A stretch of DNA of 5,392 bases from Clostridiaceae bacterium. Lineage in GTDB: Bacteria; Bacillota; Clostridia; Peptostreptococcales; Peptostreptococcaceae. Of this stretch, positions 1 through 4,886 are shown piece by piece (within the stretch, counting starts at the first letter, position 1; each line of letters starts with the position of its first letter). The notes below the pieces were generated by a model. It was given only the letters and a program-made list of their open reading frames with translations, searched no databases and was not told where the DNA came from. A program made the position numbers and the translations under genes. The DNA is taken from NCBI GenBank assembly GCA_902362365.1, contig CABIVQ010000088.1, positions 1-5,392 of the forward strand. The letters run 5' to 3'.

Positions 1-1
1 G

Positions 2-151
2 AAATTACCGATCATTGTATCTAGTGAAAAAAATATAAATGAACTATTGGCTATTGATGAGGCTATAGCTAGTAGGCTTATAGAAACTTCTAAAGGCTTT
101 GTAATAGAGTTCAAAGGTAAACATCTTAATTATAGATTAGAAGGTGCTTAA
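2..151 (+). CDS. DnaC/IstB-like helicase loader, C-terminal fragment
   Basis: The window opens inside a reading frame whose last 49 residues are present. They read KLPIIVSSEKNINELL, then DEAIASRLIE, and end HLNYRLEGA. The run of hydrophobic residues leading into SSE looks like sensor 1 of an AAA+ ATPase, and AIASRL looks like the sensor 2/arginine segment found near the end of DnaC-like loaders. Such proteins load the replicative helicase onto single-stranded phage DNA in the cytoplasm. The Walker motifs lie upstream of the window and cannot be checked. Place in the operon fits: the next gene begins one base after the stop codon, and ssb and rusA lie downstream. An IstB-type transposition helper has the same fold, but there is no transposase here, so a phage replication loader is the better reading. 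Confidence 0.75.
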   Translation, partial: KLPIIVSSEKNINELLAIDEAIASRLIETSKGFVIEFKGKHLNYRLEGA

Positions 152-152
152 A

Positions 153-308
153 ATGGAATATATTGAAGATTTTAAGCAATTATTAGAAATTATTAGAAAT
201 ATATCTGGAGATAAGAGTGATGGATATATTTCTCTCAAAAAAGCAATAGAACGATTAGAAAAAATAAAAAGAGGGGGAGCAAATGAAAAAGTTAAGAAAG
301 CTAAATAG
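153..308 (+). CDS. small hypothetical phage protein, 51 aa
   Basis: This short frame encodes 51 residues (MEYIEDFKQLLEII..., ending KVKKAK). It starts one base after the helicase-loader stop, and its ribosome binding site (aaggtg) lies inside the last codons of that gene, a sign of translational coupling. The protein is charged and predicted helical: residues 1-17 form one amphipathic helix and residues 25-40 a second, with a basic tail. The last 26 bases overlap the start of the next gene in another frame, and the codons around residues 40-43 (RGG) double as the next gene's strong ribosome binding site. No family is recognised. Position and start signal support it as a real gene, but the function is unknown. 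Confidence 0.6.
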   Translation: MEYIEDFKQLLEIIRNISGDKSDGYISLKKAIERLEKIKRGGANEKVKKAK

Positions 309-453
309 GAGAATTAAAGAGTATTTAAGTAAAAAAGGATTAGATCCTGATGATTATCTTGTAGAGAGACAAGGTATTAATGATGAATTTGGATATGAAT
401 ATTTCCAAGTATTTAATTTAAAAGAGAATAAGCTAGAAAGATATTATTATTAA
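283..453 (+). CDS. small hypothetical phage protein, 56 aa (DUF6906-like pattern)
   Basis: It encodes 56 residues beginning MKKLRKLNRRIKEYL. A very strong binding site, gagggggag, ends four bases before the ATG at 283. The pattern is a basic N-terminal helix, then KKGLDPDDYLVERQG (about residues 18-32), then a short strand-rich end finishing in YYY. A basic helix followed by a GL-x-P-x-x-(Y/W)-LV segment recalls small Firmicute phage proteins of the DUF6906 type. That resemblance is from memory and was not tested. The gene overlaps the preceding one by 26 bases and lies 17 bases before the sigma factor gene, so it is part of the same early transcript. Function unknown. Confidence 0.7.
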   Translation: MKKLRKLNRRIKEYLSKKGLDPDDYLVERQGINDEFGYEYFQVFNLKENKLERYYY

Positions 454-470
454 TATTTAAGGGGATTAAA

Positions 471-1001
471 ATGAGTAAAGCTGAGTTAGATAAATTAGTA
501 GAGGATAATATGGGATTAGTACCATATATTATGCACAGGTATTTTAAACAATTTATACAAGAAAATAGATTTATAGCAGACGAACTTCTGCAAGAAGGTT
601 ATTATTGGCTAGTTAAGGCTAGTAAAGTTTATGATTCAAGTAAAGGTAAGTTTAGTACTATAGCGGGACTTTATATAAAAAGTGGAATGGTTAAATTTGT
701 AGAAAGGTATTTCAGAAAGCACTATAGACCAAATGTTGTTAGTGCAAATATATTAATTTCAGATGATACTAAAGATGAAATAGAGTTATTAGATGTAATA
801 GAAAGTAAAGAAAATATTCCAAGTGAGATGATTGCAATAATTGATGTAATTAAAAAGTCAAAAATAACTGAGATTGAAAAGATAATTACCTTAAGAGTAC
901 AAGGATATAGCCAAGCTGAGATAGGTAAAATTACTGATACTCAACAGACTTATATATCTAAAAAAATAATAAACTTAAGAAATGAAATAAAAGCAGTTTA
1001 A
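471..1001 (+). CDS. phage sigma-70 family RNA polymerase sigma factor
   Basis: This 176-residue protein has the two core parts of a compact sigma factor. Region 2 spans about residues 8-85: it contains DELLQEGYYWL (37-47), YDSSKGKFSTIAGLYIK (54-70) and a basic YFRKHYRP segment, which matches the usual core-polymerase binding and -10 recognition helices. A linker (about 88-120) leads to region 4 at 125-176, with the helix-turn-helix YSQAEIGKITDTQQTYISKK (146-165) that would read a -35 element. Regions 1 and 3 are absent, and the length is typical of ECF-like or phage sigma factors. It should redirect host RNA polymerase to particular phage or host promoters. The ATG at 471 has ggggatt just upstream. 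Its site between the helicase loader and ssb puts it in the early operon. It does not read like the toxin-gene sigma factors of the BotR/TcdR group, though the length is similar. Confidence 0.88.
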   Translation: MSKAELDKLVEDNMGLVPYIMHRYFKQFIQENRFIADELLQEGYYWLVKASKVYDSSKGKFSTIAGLYIKSGMVKFVERYFRKHYRPNVVSANILISDDTKDEIELLDVIESKENIPSEMIAIIDVIKKSKITEIEKIITLRVQGYSQAEIGKITDTQQTYISKKIINLRNEIKAV

Positions 1002-1015
1002 AGGGGGAATGAAAT

Positions 1016-1471
1016 ATGAAACTACCATTCGTAAGTAGAAAAAAATATGATGCTATACAAAATAAGAATATAAAGTTGATAAAAGAGAAAGTAAATTTAG
1101 AATATGTGTTAGATGAACTAGATGCAGAGAATGAAGGTTTACTTAAAGATGTAATAAATCTAAAAGATGATTTAAAAGAAAAAGATAAGGAACTGGATTT
1201 GGCTAAACAATATAATGACATAGCTACTAATAAAGTTTGTGAGCTTAATACTAAGTTAATAGCAGCAACAACCAGAAATGAAGAGCTAGAATCTAAAATA
1301 AAAGAATTAGAGTTTTGTTTGAATGAAGTCAAGAAAGAAAATTACAATGCGGTTATAAGATTATCAAAGGATATTAGCGTAGCAACTGTAATTAAAAATG
1401 TTTGCTGTGATAAAGCAAATGTTAAGTTTACAAAAGATAATATATTTGAATTAGCGACTAAGATAGGATAG
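1016..1471 (+). CDS. coiled-coil hypothetical protein, 151 aa
   Basis: It encodes 151 residues. A short basic start (MKLPFVSRKKYDAI) is followed by about 90 residues (roughly 20-108) of heptad-like, E/K-rich sequence, for example LKDDLKEKDKELDLAKQ and ELESKIKELE, typical of a long parallel coiled coil. The last 43 residues are less charged and contain CC at 128-129, suggesting a small folded end. No signal peptide or membrane segment is visible, so a cytoplasmic scaffold or structural partner is possible, but no family is recognised. The ATG at 1016 has aggggg eight bases upstream. An ATG at 1009 lies almost on top of the binding site and is rejected. The gene follows the sigma factor by 14 bases and is followed by a large inverted repeat. 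Confidence 0.8.
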   Translation: MKLPFVSRKKYDAIQNKNIKLIKEKVNLEYVLDELDAENEGLLKDVINLKDDLKEKDKELDLAKQYNDIATNKVCELNTKLIAATTRNEELESKIKELEFCLNEVKKENYNAVIRLSKDISVATVIKNVCCDKANVKFTKDNIFELATKIG

Positions 1472-1478
1472 ACAACAA

Positions 1479-1522
1479 GAGAATAAGGAGTAGTTTTGCT
1501 ATAAAACTAACTTCTTATTCTC
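1479..1522. repeat. long near-perfect inverted repeat before ssb
   Basis: The left arm gagaataaggagtagtttt (1479-1497) pairs with 1503-1522 around a 5-base loop (gctat). All 19 bases of the left arm pair, with one G-T wobble (1488/1513) and one bulged A near 1509. There is no T-run after either arm on either strand, so it is not a normal intrinsic terminator. It begins 8 bases after the coiled-coil gene stop and ends 32 bases before the ssb start. It could be an mRNA processing or stability hairpin that separates ssb from the upstream genes, or a dyad operator. Confidence 0.85.
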
Positions 1523-1554
1523 AAATAATAATCAAATGAAAAGGAGAGTATAAA

Positions 1555-1986
1555 ATGAATAAGGTTATTCTAAGTGGAAGATTAGTTGCAGATGCAGAAC
1601 TTAAATATATAGCTGGTTCAGGAACACCAAAAGGAACTTATAAGATAGCGGTAGATAGATCTTATAAAGATAAAGATGGAAATAAGAAAACTGATTTTAT
1701 ACCATGTGAGCAATTAGGTAAGCATATGGAAAATCTAGTTCAATATCTTACAAAAGGTAAACTAGTTGAAATAGATGGAGAATTACATATAGAAAATTGG
1801 AAAGATGAAACTGGTAATTGGAAGAGCTTTACAAGTGTTAAGGTTGAAAAGTTAAACTTTGTATCTGTAGGCAAAAAAGAAGAAAGTCAAAATAATAATC
1901 AACCAATATTTACACCTAATTTTGAACCAACAGGATTAGATCCACAAGGCTTCCAAGCAATAGACGATGATGACATACCATTCTGA
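1555..1986 (+). CDS. ssb: single-stranded DNA-binding protein
   Basis: This 143-residue protein has the bacterial SSB layout. The OB fold covers residues 1-105: it starts MNKVILSGRLVADAELKY and includes KTDFIPCEQLGKHMENLVQYLTKGKLVEIDGEL from 45 on, quoted here only as a landmark of the family core. An N/Q/P-rich linker covers about 106-134, and the acidic tip DDDDIPF ends the protein. The tip is the part that recruits partner proteins in known SSBs. It coats single-stranded DNA during phage replication and recombination, usually as a tetramer. The ATG at 1555 has aaggaga at 1541-1547. One oddity is Leu54 in CEQLGK, where E. coli has Phe60 (and many Gram-positive proteins Trp) as a DNA-stacking residue. 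The gene lies between the loader and rusA, fitting a replication role. Confidence 0.96.
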   Translation: MNKVILSGRLVADAELKYIAGSGTPKGTYKIAVDRSYKDKDGNKKTDFIPCEQLGKHMENLVQYLTKGKLVEIDGELHIENWKDETGNWKSFTSVKVEKLNFVSVGKKEESQNNNQPIFTPNFEPTGLDPQGFQAIDDDDIPF

Positions 1987-2002
1987 TAACAAGGGGGATA
2001 TT

Positions 2003-2140
2003 ATGATTAATAAAAAAGGCAAGAAAATAAAAGATACAAAAGGATTTGGTGAAGATATTACGGTTTATAAACTAAATCAAAAAGAGTTAGAAGTGTATCT
2101 TAAAAATATAGATAGCAGAGAAGGTCCTAGAAGAAAATAG
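2003..2140 (+). CDS. small basic hypothetical protein, 45 aa
   Basis: The frame encodes 45 residues, starting MINKKGKKIKDTKGFGEDI and ending REGPRRK. Its ATG sits behind a strong aaggggga site (1990-1997), 16 bases after the ssb stop. Both ends are basic, with a short acidic and hydrophobic centre (EDITVYKLNQKELEVYLKNI), so one strand and one helix are likely. No family is recognised. The good start signal, tight spacing behind ssb and coding-like composition support a real gene of the early operon; function unknown. Confidence 0.65.
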   Translation: MINKKGKKIKDTKGFGEDITVYKLNQKELEVYLKNIDSREGPRRK

Positions 2141-2182
2141 GTACCAGAGGAAAAAAGATGGGTTTTAATAGGAGGAGATTAA

Positions 2183-2563
2183 ATGGCTGTATCAAGAAGT
2201 AGAAGAAGCCTTAAACGTAGATACAAGAAAGCAAGAGCTGAGTTCAGAGAAGAACTTAGAGAAATATTAAAAAATGATAGAGCTTTAGGTATGGCTATAT
2301 TTCTTACATATGTTTCAGAAAAACGTAGAATTCATATAACTAAAGTTTGGTACATATTAGGAACTAGACATAAAGAAGCATATAAAGATTACTGCAAAGA
2401 ATTAATGGGAAGCAATTTATGCGTAAGTGATGATATTTTTAAAACTTTACATTTTAGTGGATATCAAGAATTAAGCAAAAAATACATAAGATTGATGCCG
2501 GAATGTTTTGCCATGGGAGAAGCATTTGGATTAGCTAAAAAATGTGTAAACGGAAAATTATAG
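2183..2563 (+). CDS. basic hypothetical phage protein, 126 aa
   Basis: It encodes 126 residues with a strongly basic N-terminal arm (MAVSRSRRSLKRRYKKARA, 1-19) running into a charged helix to about residue 32. The rest is mixed helix with aromatic residues (VWYILGTRHKEAYKDY, 55-70). Four cysteines stand at 71, 80, 108 and 121; the spacing does not match a standard zinc finger. No signal peptide or membrane segment is seen. The arm suggests contact with nucleic acid, but that is inference only. The start is set by ggaggaga at 2171-2178, ideally spaced before ATG 2183. The gene stands 42 bases after the 45-residue gene. No family is recognised. Confidence 0.8.
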   Translation: MAVSRSRRSLKRRYKKARAEFREELREILKNDRALGMAIFLTYVSEKRRIHITKVWYILGTRHKEAYKDYCKELMGSNLCVSDDIFKTLHFSGYQELSKKYIRLMPECFAMGEAFGLAKKCVNGKL

Positions 2564-2601
2564 ACTCCTGGATCTTATGGTCCAGGAAATAAAAGAGGAG
2601 T
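2562..2601 (+). promoter_or_regulatory. hairpin that may compete for the next gene's ribosome binding site
   Basis: A perfect 7-bp inverted repeat, tcctgga (2566-2572) and tccagga (2581-2587), closes an 8-base loop between two genes. The same left side, agactcct (2562-2569), can instead pair with aggagttt (2596-2603), which holds the ribosome binding site of the gene starting at 2608, with one G-T wobble. The two pairings exclude each other, because both use 2566-2569. This would allow translational control of the 63-residue protein. The inverted repeat is visible; its regulatory role is inferred. Confidence 0.45.
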
Positions 2602-2607
2602 TTTAAT

Positions 2608-2799
2608 ATGGAAGAATTTCAAGCGAAAGTAGGATTAGTAGCAGAAGTTATAAAAGGATCACTTGAAAGTTTTAATTTATATATAGCGGTAGATCCTAAG
2701 ACAGAGGAATTTATATTCATAGATAGAGATGCACTTGATAATAAAGGCTCAGGAAAAGTTGCTAGAGTTAAAATGAATCAGATTAATGTTAGAAAATAG
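2608..2799 (+). CDS. small hypothetical protein, 63 aa
   Basis: It encodes 63 residues (MEEFQAKVGLVAEVIKGSL..., ending KMNQINVRK). The first half looks like alternating helix and strand. The middle (NLYIAVDPKTEEFIFIDRDAL, about 23-43) reads as a beta-hairpin with a conserved-looking turn, and the end is basic. The ATG at 2608 is preceded by agaggag (2594-2600) at a good distance, and a hairpin lies just upstream. It is followed 12 bases later by the next start codon. No family is recognised. Small one-domain beta proteins like this are common in the accessory part of phage early operons, where host-interaction proteins also occur, but nothing here shows a specific target. Confidence 0.7.
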   Translation: MEEFQAKVGLVAEVIKGSLESFNLYIAVDPKTEEFIFIDRDALDNKGSGKVARVKMNQINVRK

Positions 2800-2811
2800 G
2801 TGGTGGAGATT

Positions 2812-3135
2812 ATGAAAATAGGACAAGAGATAACAGTAAAAGAAGATTTTAAGATAAATACAACTATTAGCGACAAGGTTATAACTGTAAAAAAAGATGA
2901 TAAAGGATTTGTTGATAGTCAAGGCTTCTTGCATCTGACAACAGGAAATGGAAGAGGTAAAATAGTCAAAATAGATGATATAGAAGTTAGAGGATATGAC
3001 CACGAAAACATAGCTAAAATGATATATAAAAGAATGAATAATGCATTTTTAATAGGATCAATTTTAGAAGATGAAGGATATGAAGTTGAAGATATTTTAG
3101 ATGAAATAGAAGATGTTCTAACAGATATACTTTAG
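2812..3135 (+). CDS. hypothetical protein with beta N-domain and acidic C-terminus, 107 aa
   Basis: Two parts can be seen. Residues 1-60 (MKIGQEITVKEDF..., ITVKKDDKGFVDSQGFLHL, KIVKIDDIEV) alternate strands and glycine turns like a small beta-barrel. Residues 63-107 are helical and become very acidic from 86 on (EDEGYEVEDILDEIEDVLTD). The frame is open to GTG codons at 2800 and 2803, but these are not preceded by a binding site; the sequence ggtggag at 2802-2808 serves the ATG at 2812, which was chosen. The gene starts 12 bases after the previous stop, so coupling is likely. Family unknown. A nucleic-acid mimic is conceivable from the acidic end, but that is speculation. Confidence 0.75.
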   Translation: MKIGQEITVKEDFKINTTISDKVITVKKDDKGFVDSQGFLHLTTGNGRGKIVKIDDIEVRGYDHENIAKMIYKRMNNAFLIGSILEDEGYEVEDILDEIEDVLTDIL

Positions 3136-3156
3136 AAGTTAAAAGGGAGATTTTAT

Positions 3157-3411
3157 ATGGATATAGGTAAACTTAAAAGAGCCAATGAATTAAAAAAAGA
3201 AATTCAAGAGTTAGATTCATTTATATTTTATGCTAGTAAAGTATGGACTGGTAAACTTACTATAAAAGAAAAGGTTATGAGTTTTATAAGCAATGCTTAT
3301 GGTGCATTTGAATCTAAAGAGTTTAAAATGGATACTCATATAAAAAATAGAGTATTAGATGTATTAATAGATTATAAAAATGAATTAGAAAAAGAATTTG
3401 AAGATATGTAA
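3157..3411 (+). CDS. hypothetical phage protein, 84 aa, two helices around a central segment
   Basis: It encodes 84 residues. A charged N-terminal helix (KLKRANELKKEIQELDSFI, about 5-23) and a C-terminal helix (NRVLDVLIDYKNELEKEFEDM, about 64-84) flank a middle part of aromatic and small residues (KVMSFISNAYGAFESKEF). This helix-middle-helix pattern is common in small clostridial phage proteins, in my recollection, but no named family can be given. The ATG at 3157 has aaaaggga (3141-3148) upstream, and the gene starts 21 bases after the previous stop. No membrane segment is evident. Function unknown. Confidence 0.75.
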   Translation: MDIGKLKRANELKKEIQELDSFIFYASKVWTGKLTIKEKVMSFISNAYGAFESKEFKMDTHIKNRVLDVLIDYKNELEKEFEDM

Positions 3412-3489
3412 AGAAAACAATAATTTTAGTTTATGAGGGTAGAGCATTATAACTCATTCTCATATGATAATCAAATAAGGAGATTGAGT

Positions 3490-3891
3490 ATGAAAGTAAG
3501 TTTTACAATAGATGGTAAACCTCAAGGAAAAGGTAGACCTAGATTAAGTTATGGAAGAATAAAGACACCAGATCAAACAGTAATGTATGAAAACTATATA
3601 AAATTACTTTATAGAAGTAGCATTAAAACATATTTTGAAGGACCTATAAAGTTAATAATAAAAGCATACTATCCAATAGCTAAAAGTGATAGTAAAAAGA
3701 AAAAAGAACAAAAGTTAAATGGAGATATAAGGCCATATAACATTAAGCTAGATATAGATAATGTAGTAAAAGTTATATGTGATGCTCTTAATGAAATAGC
3801 TTACAAAGATGATACACAAATAGTTGAATTAGGGACCAGTAAGTATTTTAGTGATAAACCTAGAGTGGAAGTTACAATAGAAAGTATTTAG
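3490..3891 (+). CDS. rusA: RusA-type Holliday junction resolvase
   Basis: The protein is 133 residues, close to the normal RusA size. It opens MKVSFTIDGKPQGKGRPR, a standard RusA beginning, and carries LDIDNVVKVICDALNEIAYK (87-106) followed by DDTQIVEL. Asp88, Asp90, Lys94 and Asp108 line up with the E. coli catalytic residues Asp70, Asp72, Lys76 and Asp91, so the enzyme should be active. RusA is a metal-dependent endonuclease that cuts four-way DNA junctions, here formed by phage replication and recombination. The frame is open to an ATG at 3433, which would add 19 residues. That ATG has no binding site, whereas aaggaga (3478-3484) precedes ATG 3490, so the shorter form is chosen. It lies just before the late regulator, a usual place in Firmicute phages. 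Confidence 0.94.
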   Translation: MKVSFTIDGKPQGKGRPRLSYGRIKTPDQTVMYENYIKLLYRSSIKTYFEGPIKLIIKAYYPIAKSDSKKKKEQKLNGDIRPYNIKLDIDNVVKVICDALNEIAYKDDTQIVELGTSKYFSDKPRVEVTIESI

Positions 3892-3907
3892 AAAGTGGGG
3901 GACTAAT

Positions 3908-4390
3908 ATGAGTAAAGACAAAAAAGAATTATTTAAAAAAGTTGAAGGTAGACTTCATAACTATAAAAATTTAGAAGTTCAAATAAGAAATTTAGAGTTA
4001 GATATTGAAAGAGAAAAGAATGATTATAGAGGTTGTGGAGCTATTGGATATGATGAAAAAACAGGAGTTACATATAACATATCAAGAACTGTAGAAAATG
4101 AAGTTATAGCTAAAGAAAAAAGAATAGGAAATTTAATGCAAACTAAATTAGAAAAAGAAATAGAAAAGAAAAAAATAGAAAATGCATTAACAACTTTAGA
4201 TAGTAGAGAGACAGATCTGTTTAATCTACTTTATAACAGTAGAAGTAAAAACAATATGAACTATATAAGTATCAAGTTACATATTGATAGAAGTCATTGT
4301 TATAGGATGAGAGAAACTATAGTTTATAAAGTAATGAGCATTCTTTATCCGGATGTATTAAAAGAATTACCGTTATTAGAGAATGTATAA
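3908..4390 (+). CDS. ArpU/RinA-like phage late transcriptional regulator
   Basis: This 160-residue protein begins with a coiled-coil-like helix (about 5-40), then an insert YDEKTGVTYNISRTVENEVI (48-67), another charged helix (68-94), and a C-terminal helix-turn-helix resembling sigma region 4 (LDSRETDLFNLLY at 97-109, then NYISIKLHIDRSHCYRMRET at 118-137). That order is the pattern of the ArpU/RinA-type regulators of Firmicute phages. RinA in staphylococcal phages is known to activate the packaging/late operon. The placement agrees: it is near the end of the early block, downstream of rusA and upstream of a regulatory region with phased repeats. The ATG at 3908 follows ggggga (3897-3902). Family assignment is by pattern, and the DNA target is inferred. 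Confidence 0.8.
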   Translation: MSKDKKELFKKVEGRLHNYKNLEVQIRNLELDIEREKNDYRGCGAIGYDEKTGVTYNISRTVENEVIAKEKRIGNLMQTKLEKEIEKKKIENALTTLDSRETDLFNLLYNSRSKNNMNYISIKLHIDRSHCYRMRETIVYKVMSILYPDVLKELPLLENV

Positions 4391-4421
4391 AATATAATAT
4401 TTATTTAAGGAGAGAAAGAAA

Positions 4422-4706
4422 ATGAAATTAATGAGTATAAAAAATGCTTACAAAATGATAGAAGATATATCTAATATATATGGGTTAGATGTAAATTTGA
4501 CACATGGTGGAACTTACATAATGAAACTTGAAGAATTTAAAAAGAGAGTGGATGATATAGTTTTAAAAAGAAGATTAGTAACAAATGAAGATGAATATAG
4601 TTGCATAACTATCAATGGAGTTCCGATAATAGATGAATATGAATTATTAGATGCAAATACAATAAATATTCATATGCCTTGTAAAGTGTTTAATATATCT
4701 AAATAA
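4422..4706 (+). CDS. hypothetical phage protein, 94 aa
   Basis: It encodes 94 residues. The first half is helical (SIKNAYKMIEDISNIYGL, 5-22, and IMKLEEFKKRVDDIVLKRRL, 33-52), and the second half is strand-rich (CITINGVPIIDEYELL and NTINIHMPCKVFNI). The ATG at 4422 is nine bases after aaggag (4407-4412). An inner ATG at codon 4 is less well placed. The gene is the last before the regulatory region with TGAGA boxes, and stands 31 bases after the late regulator. No family is recognised and nothing points to an enzymatic role; it could work with the late regulator, but only position suggests it. Confidence 0.75.
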   Translation: MKLMSIKNAYKMIEDISNIYGLDVNLTHGGTYIMKLEEFKKRVDDIVLKRRLVTNEDEYSCITINGVPIIDEYELLDANTINIHMPCKVFNISK

Positions 4707-4722
4707 AATAATTTATTTATAA

Positions 4723-4790
4723 TGAGATGAAAATGAGACACTTTTGAGACACTTTTGAGATTTTTTTGAGGGATAACGGTGAGATAATAG
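4723..4790 (+). repeat. helically phased TGAGA box array (probable activator site)
   Basis: TGAG boxes begin at 4723, 4734, 4745, 4756 and 4767, an exact spacing of 11 bases, and a sixth starts at 4780, 13 bases on. All but the fifth (TGAGG) read TGAGA. The second and third units are identical 11-mers (tgagacacttt); the sequence between boxes otherwise varies. An 11-base period places each box on nearly the same face of the helix, as expected of a protein-binding array. The ArpU/RinA-like regulator encoded about 330 bases upstream is the obvious candidate binder, which is inference from position. Confidence 0.8.
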
Positions 4791-4796
4791 TAGTAT
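4791..4796 (+). promoter_or_regulatory. candidate late promoter -10 element
   Basis: TAGTAT lies directly after the sixth TGAG box. The hexamer ttgagg (4766-4771) lies 19 bases upstream, a weak -35 at a long spacing, so any promoter here would probably need an activator. An alternative -10, GATAAT at 4783-4788, overlaps the last box and has no fitting -35. In such AT-rich DNA weak matches are common, so this is only tentative. Confidence 0.3.
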
Positions 4797-4808
4797 AGAA
4801 ATTTCTAT
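4795..4808. repeat. perfect 14-bp palindrome
   Basis: ATAGAAATTTCTAT equals its own reverse complement over 14 bases and sits between the box array and the terminator, about where transcription would begin if the candidate -10 is right. It could be a repressor operator. The gap-free centre makes an RNA hairpin unlikely. Confidence 0.55.
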
Positions 4809-4833
4809 TTCTCCCCCAATACCCCTATATATG

Positions 4834-4870
4834 AAAATACCAGGTTTCCCCGCCTGGTATTTTTATTTTT
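4834..4870 (+). terminator. intrinsic (Rho-independent) terminator
   Basis: An 11-bp perfect stem, aaaataccagg (4834-4844) with cctggtatttt (4853-4863), encloses the 8-base loop tttccccg and runs into ttttattttt (4861-4870). This is the strongest terminator in the window. It ends the early transcript and also lies between the candidate late promoter and the next gene, whose start codon is only 16 bases beyond it. Confidence 0.93.
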
Positions 4871-4886
4871 GTGAAAAGGTGATTTT

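Larger units (their letters stand above)
4707..4886 (+). other. 180-base control region between early and late genes
   Basis: No gene is seen in this stretch. In order it holds an AT-rich run (4701-4722), an array of TGAG boxes (4723-4790), a possible -10 element and a palindrome (4791-4808), a C-rich stretch with ctccccc and acccct (4811-4827), an intrinsic terminator (4834-4870) and the ribosome binding site of the next gene. It is the boundary between the early block and the genes that follow. Confidence 0.8.

Noticed and set aside
181..200. Tandem 10-base duplication tattagaaat
   Set aside because: It lies inside a coding frame and is a two-copy AT-rich repeat likely due to chance; no wider array follows.
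960..967. A7 run near the end of the sigma gene as a frameshift site
   Set aside because: No alternative frame of useful length follows and no downstream stimulatory structure is seen; A-runs are common in this DNA.
958..1332. 124-codon open frame on the minus strand
   Set aside because: It lies antisense to the coiled-coil gene, has serine/phenylalanine-rich low-complexity content that is the complement of E/K-rich codons, and no start signal fits.
2158..2202. 14-codon frame (ATG at 2158) with aggaa upstream
   Set aside because: It runs through the ribosome binding site and start of the 126-aa gene and has no coding character; a leader peptide cannot be excluded but nothing supports it.
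2800..2811. GTG start for the 107-aa gene
   Set aside because: The GTG codons overlap the ribosome binding site that serves ATG 2812, and no other site lies upstream.
2749..3003. 84-codon open frame on the minus strand
   Set aside because: It is the antisense of two well-supported + strand genes and has a phenylalanine/tyrosine/serine-rich composition typical of shadows in AT-rich DNA.
3432..3464. Dyad tatgag/ctcata before rusA
   Set aside because: Only 6 bp with a 21-base interior and no T-run; too weak in AT-rich DNA to call.
3433..3489. 19-residue N-terminal extension of RusA
   Set aside because: There is no ribosome binding site before ATG 3433, the added residues do not look like RusA, and a good site precedes ATG 3490.
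4367..4398. Promoter-like TATAAT at 4393-4398
   Set aside because: There is no acceptable -35 at 16-18 bases, and the next gene is well explained as part of the preceding operon.
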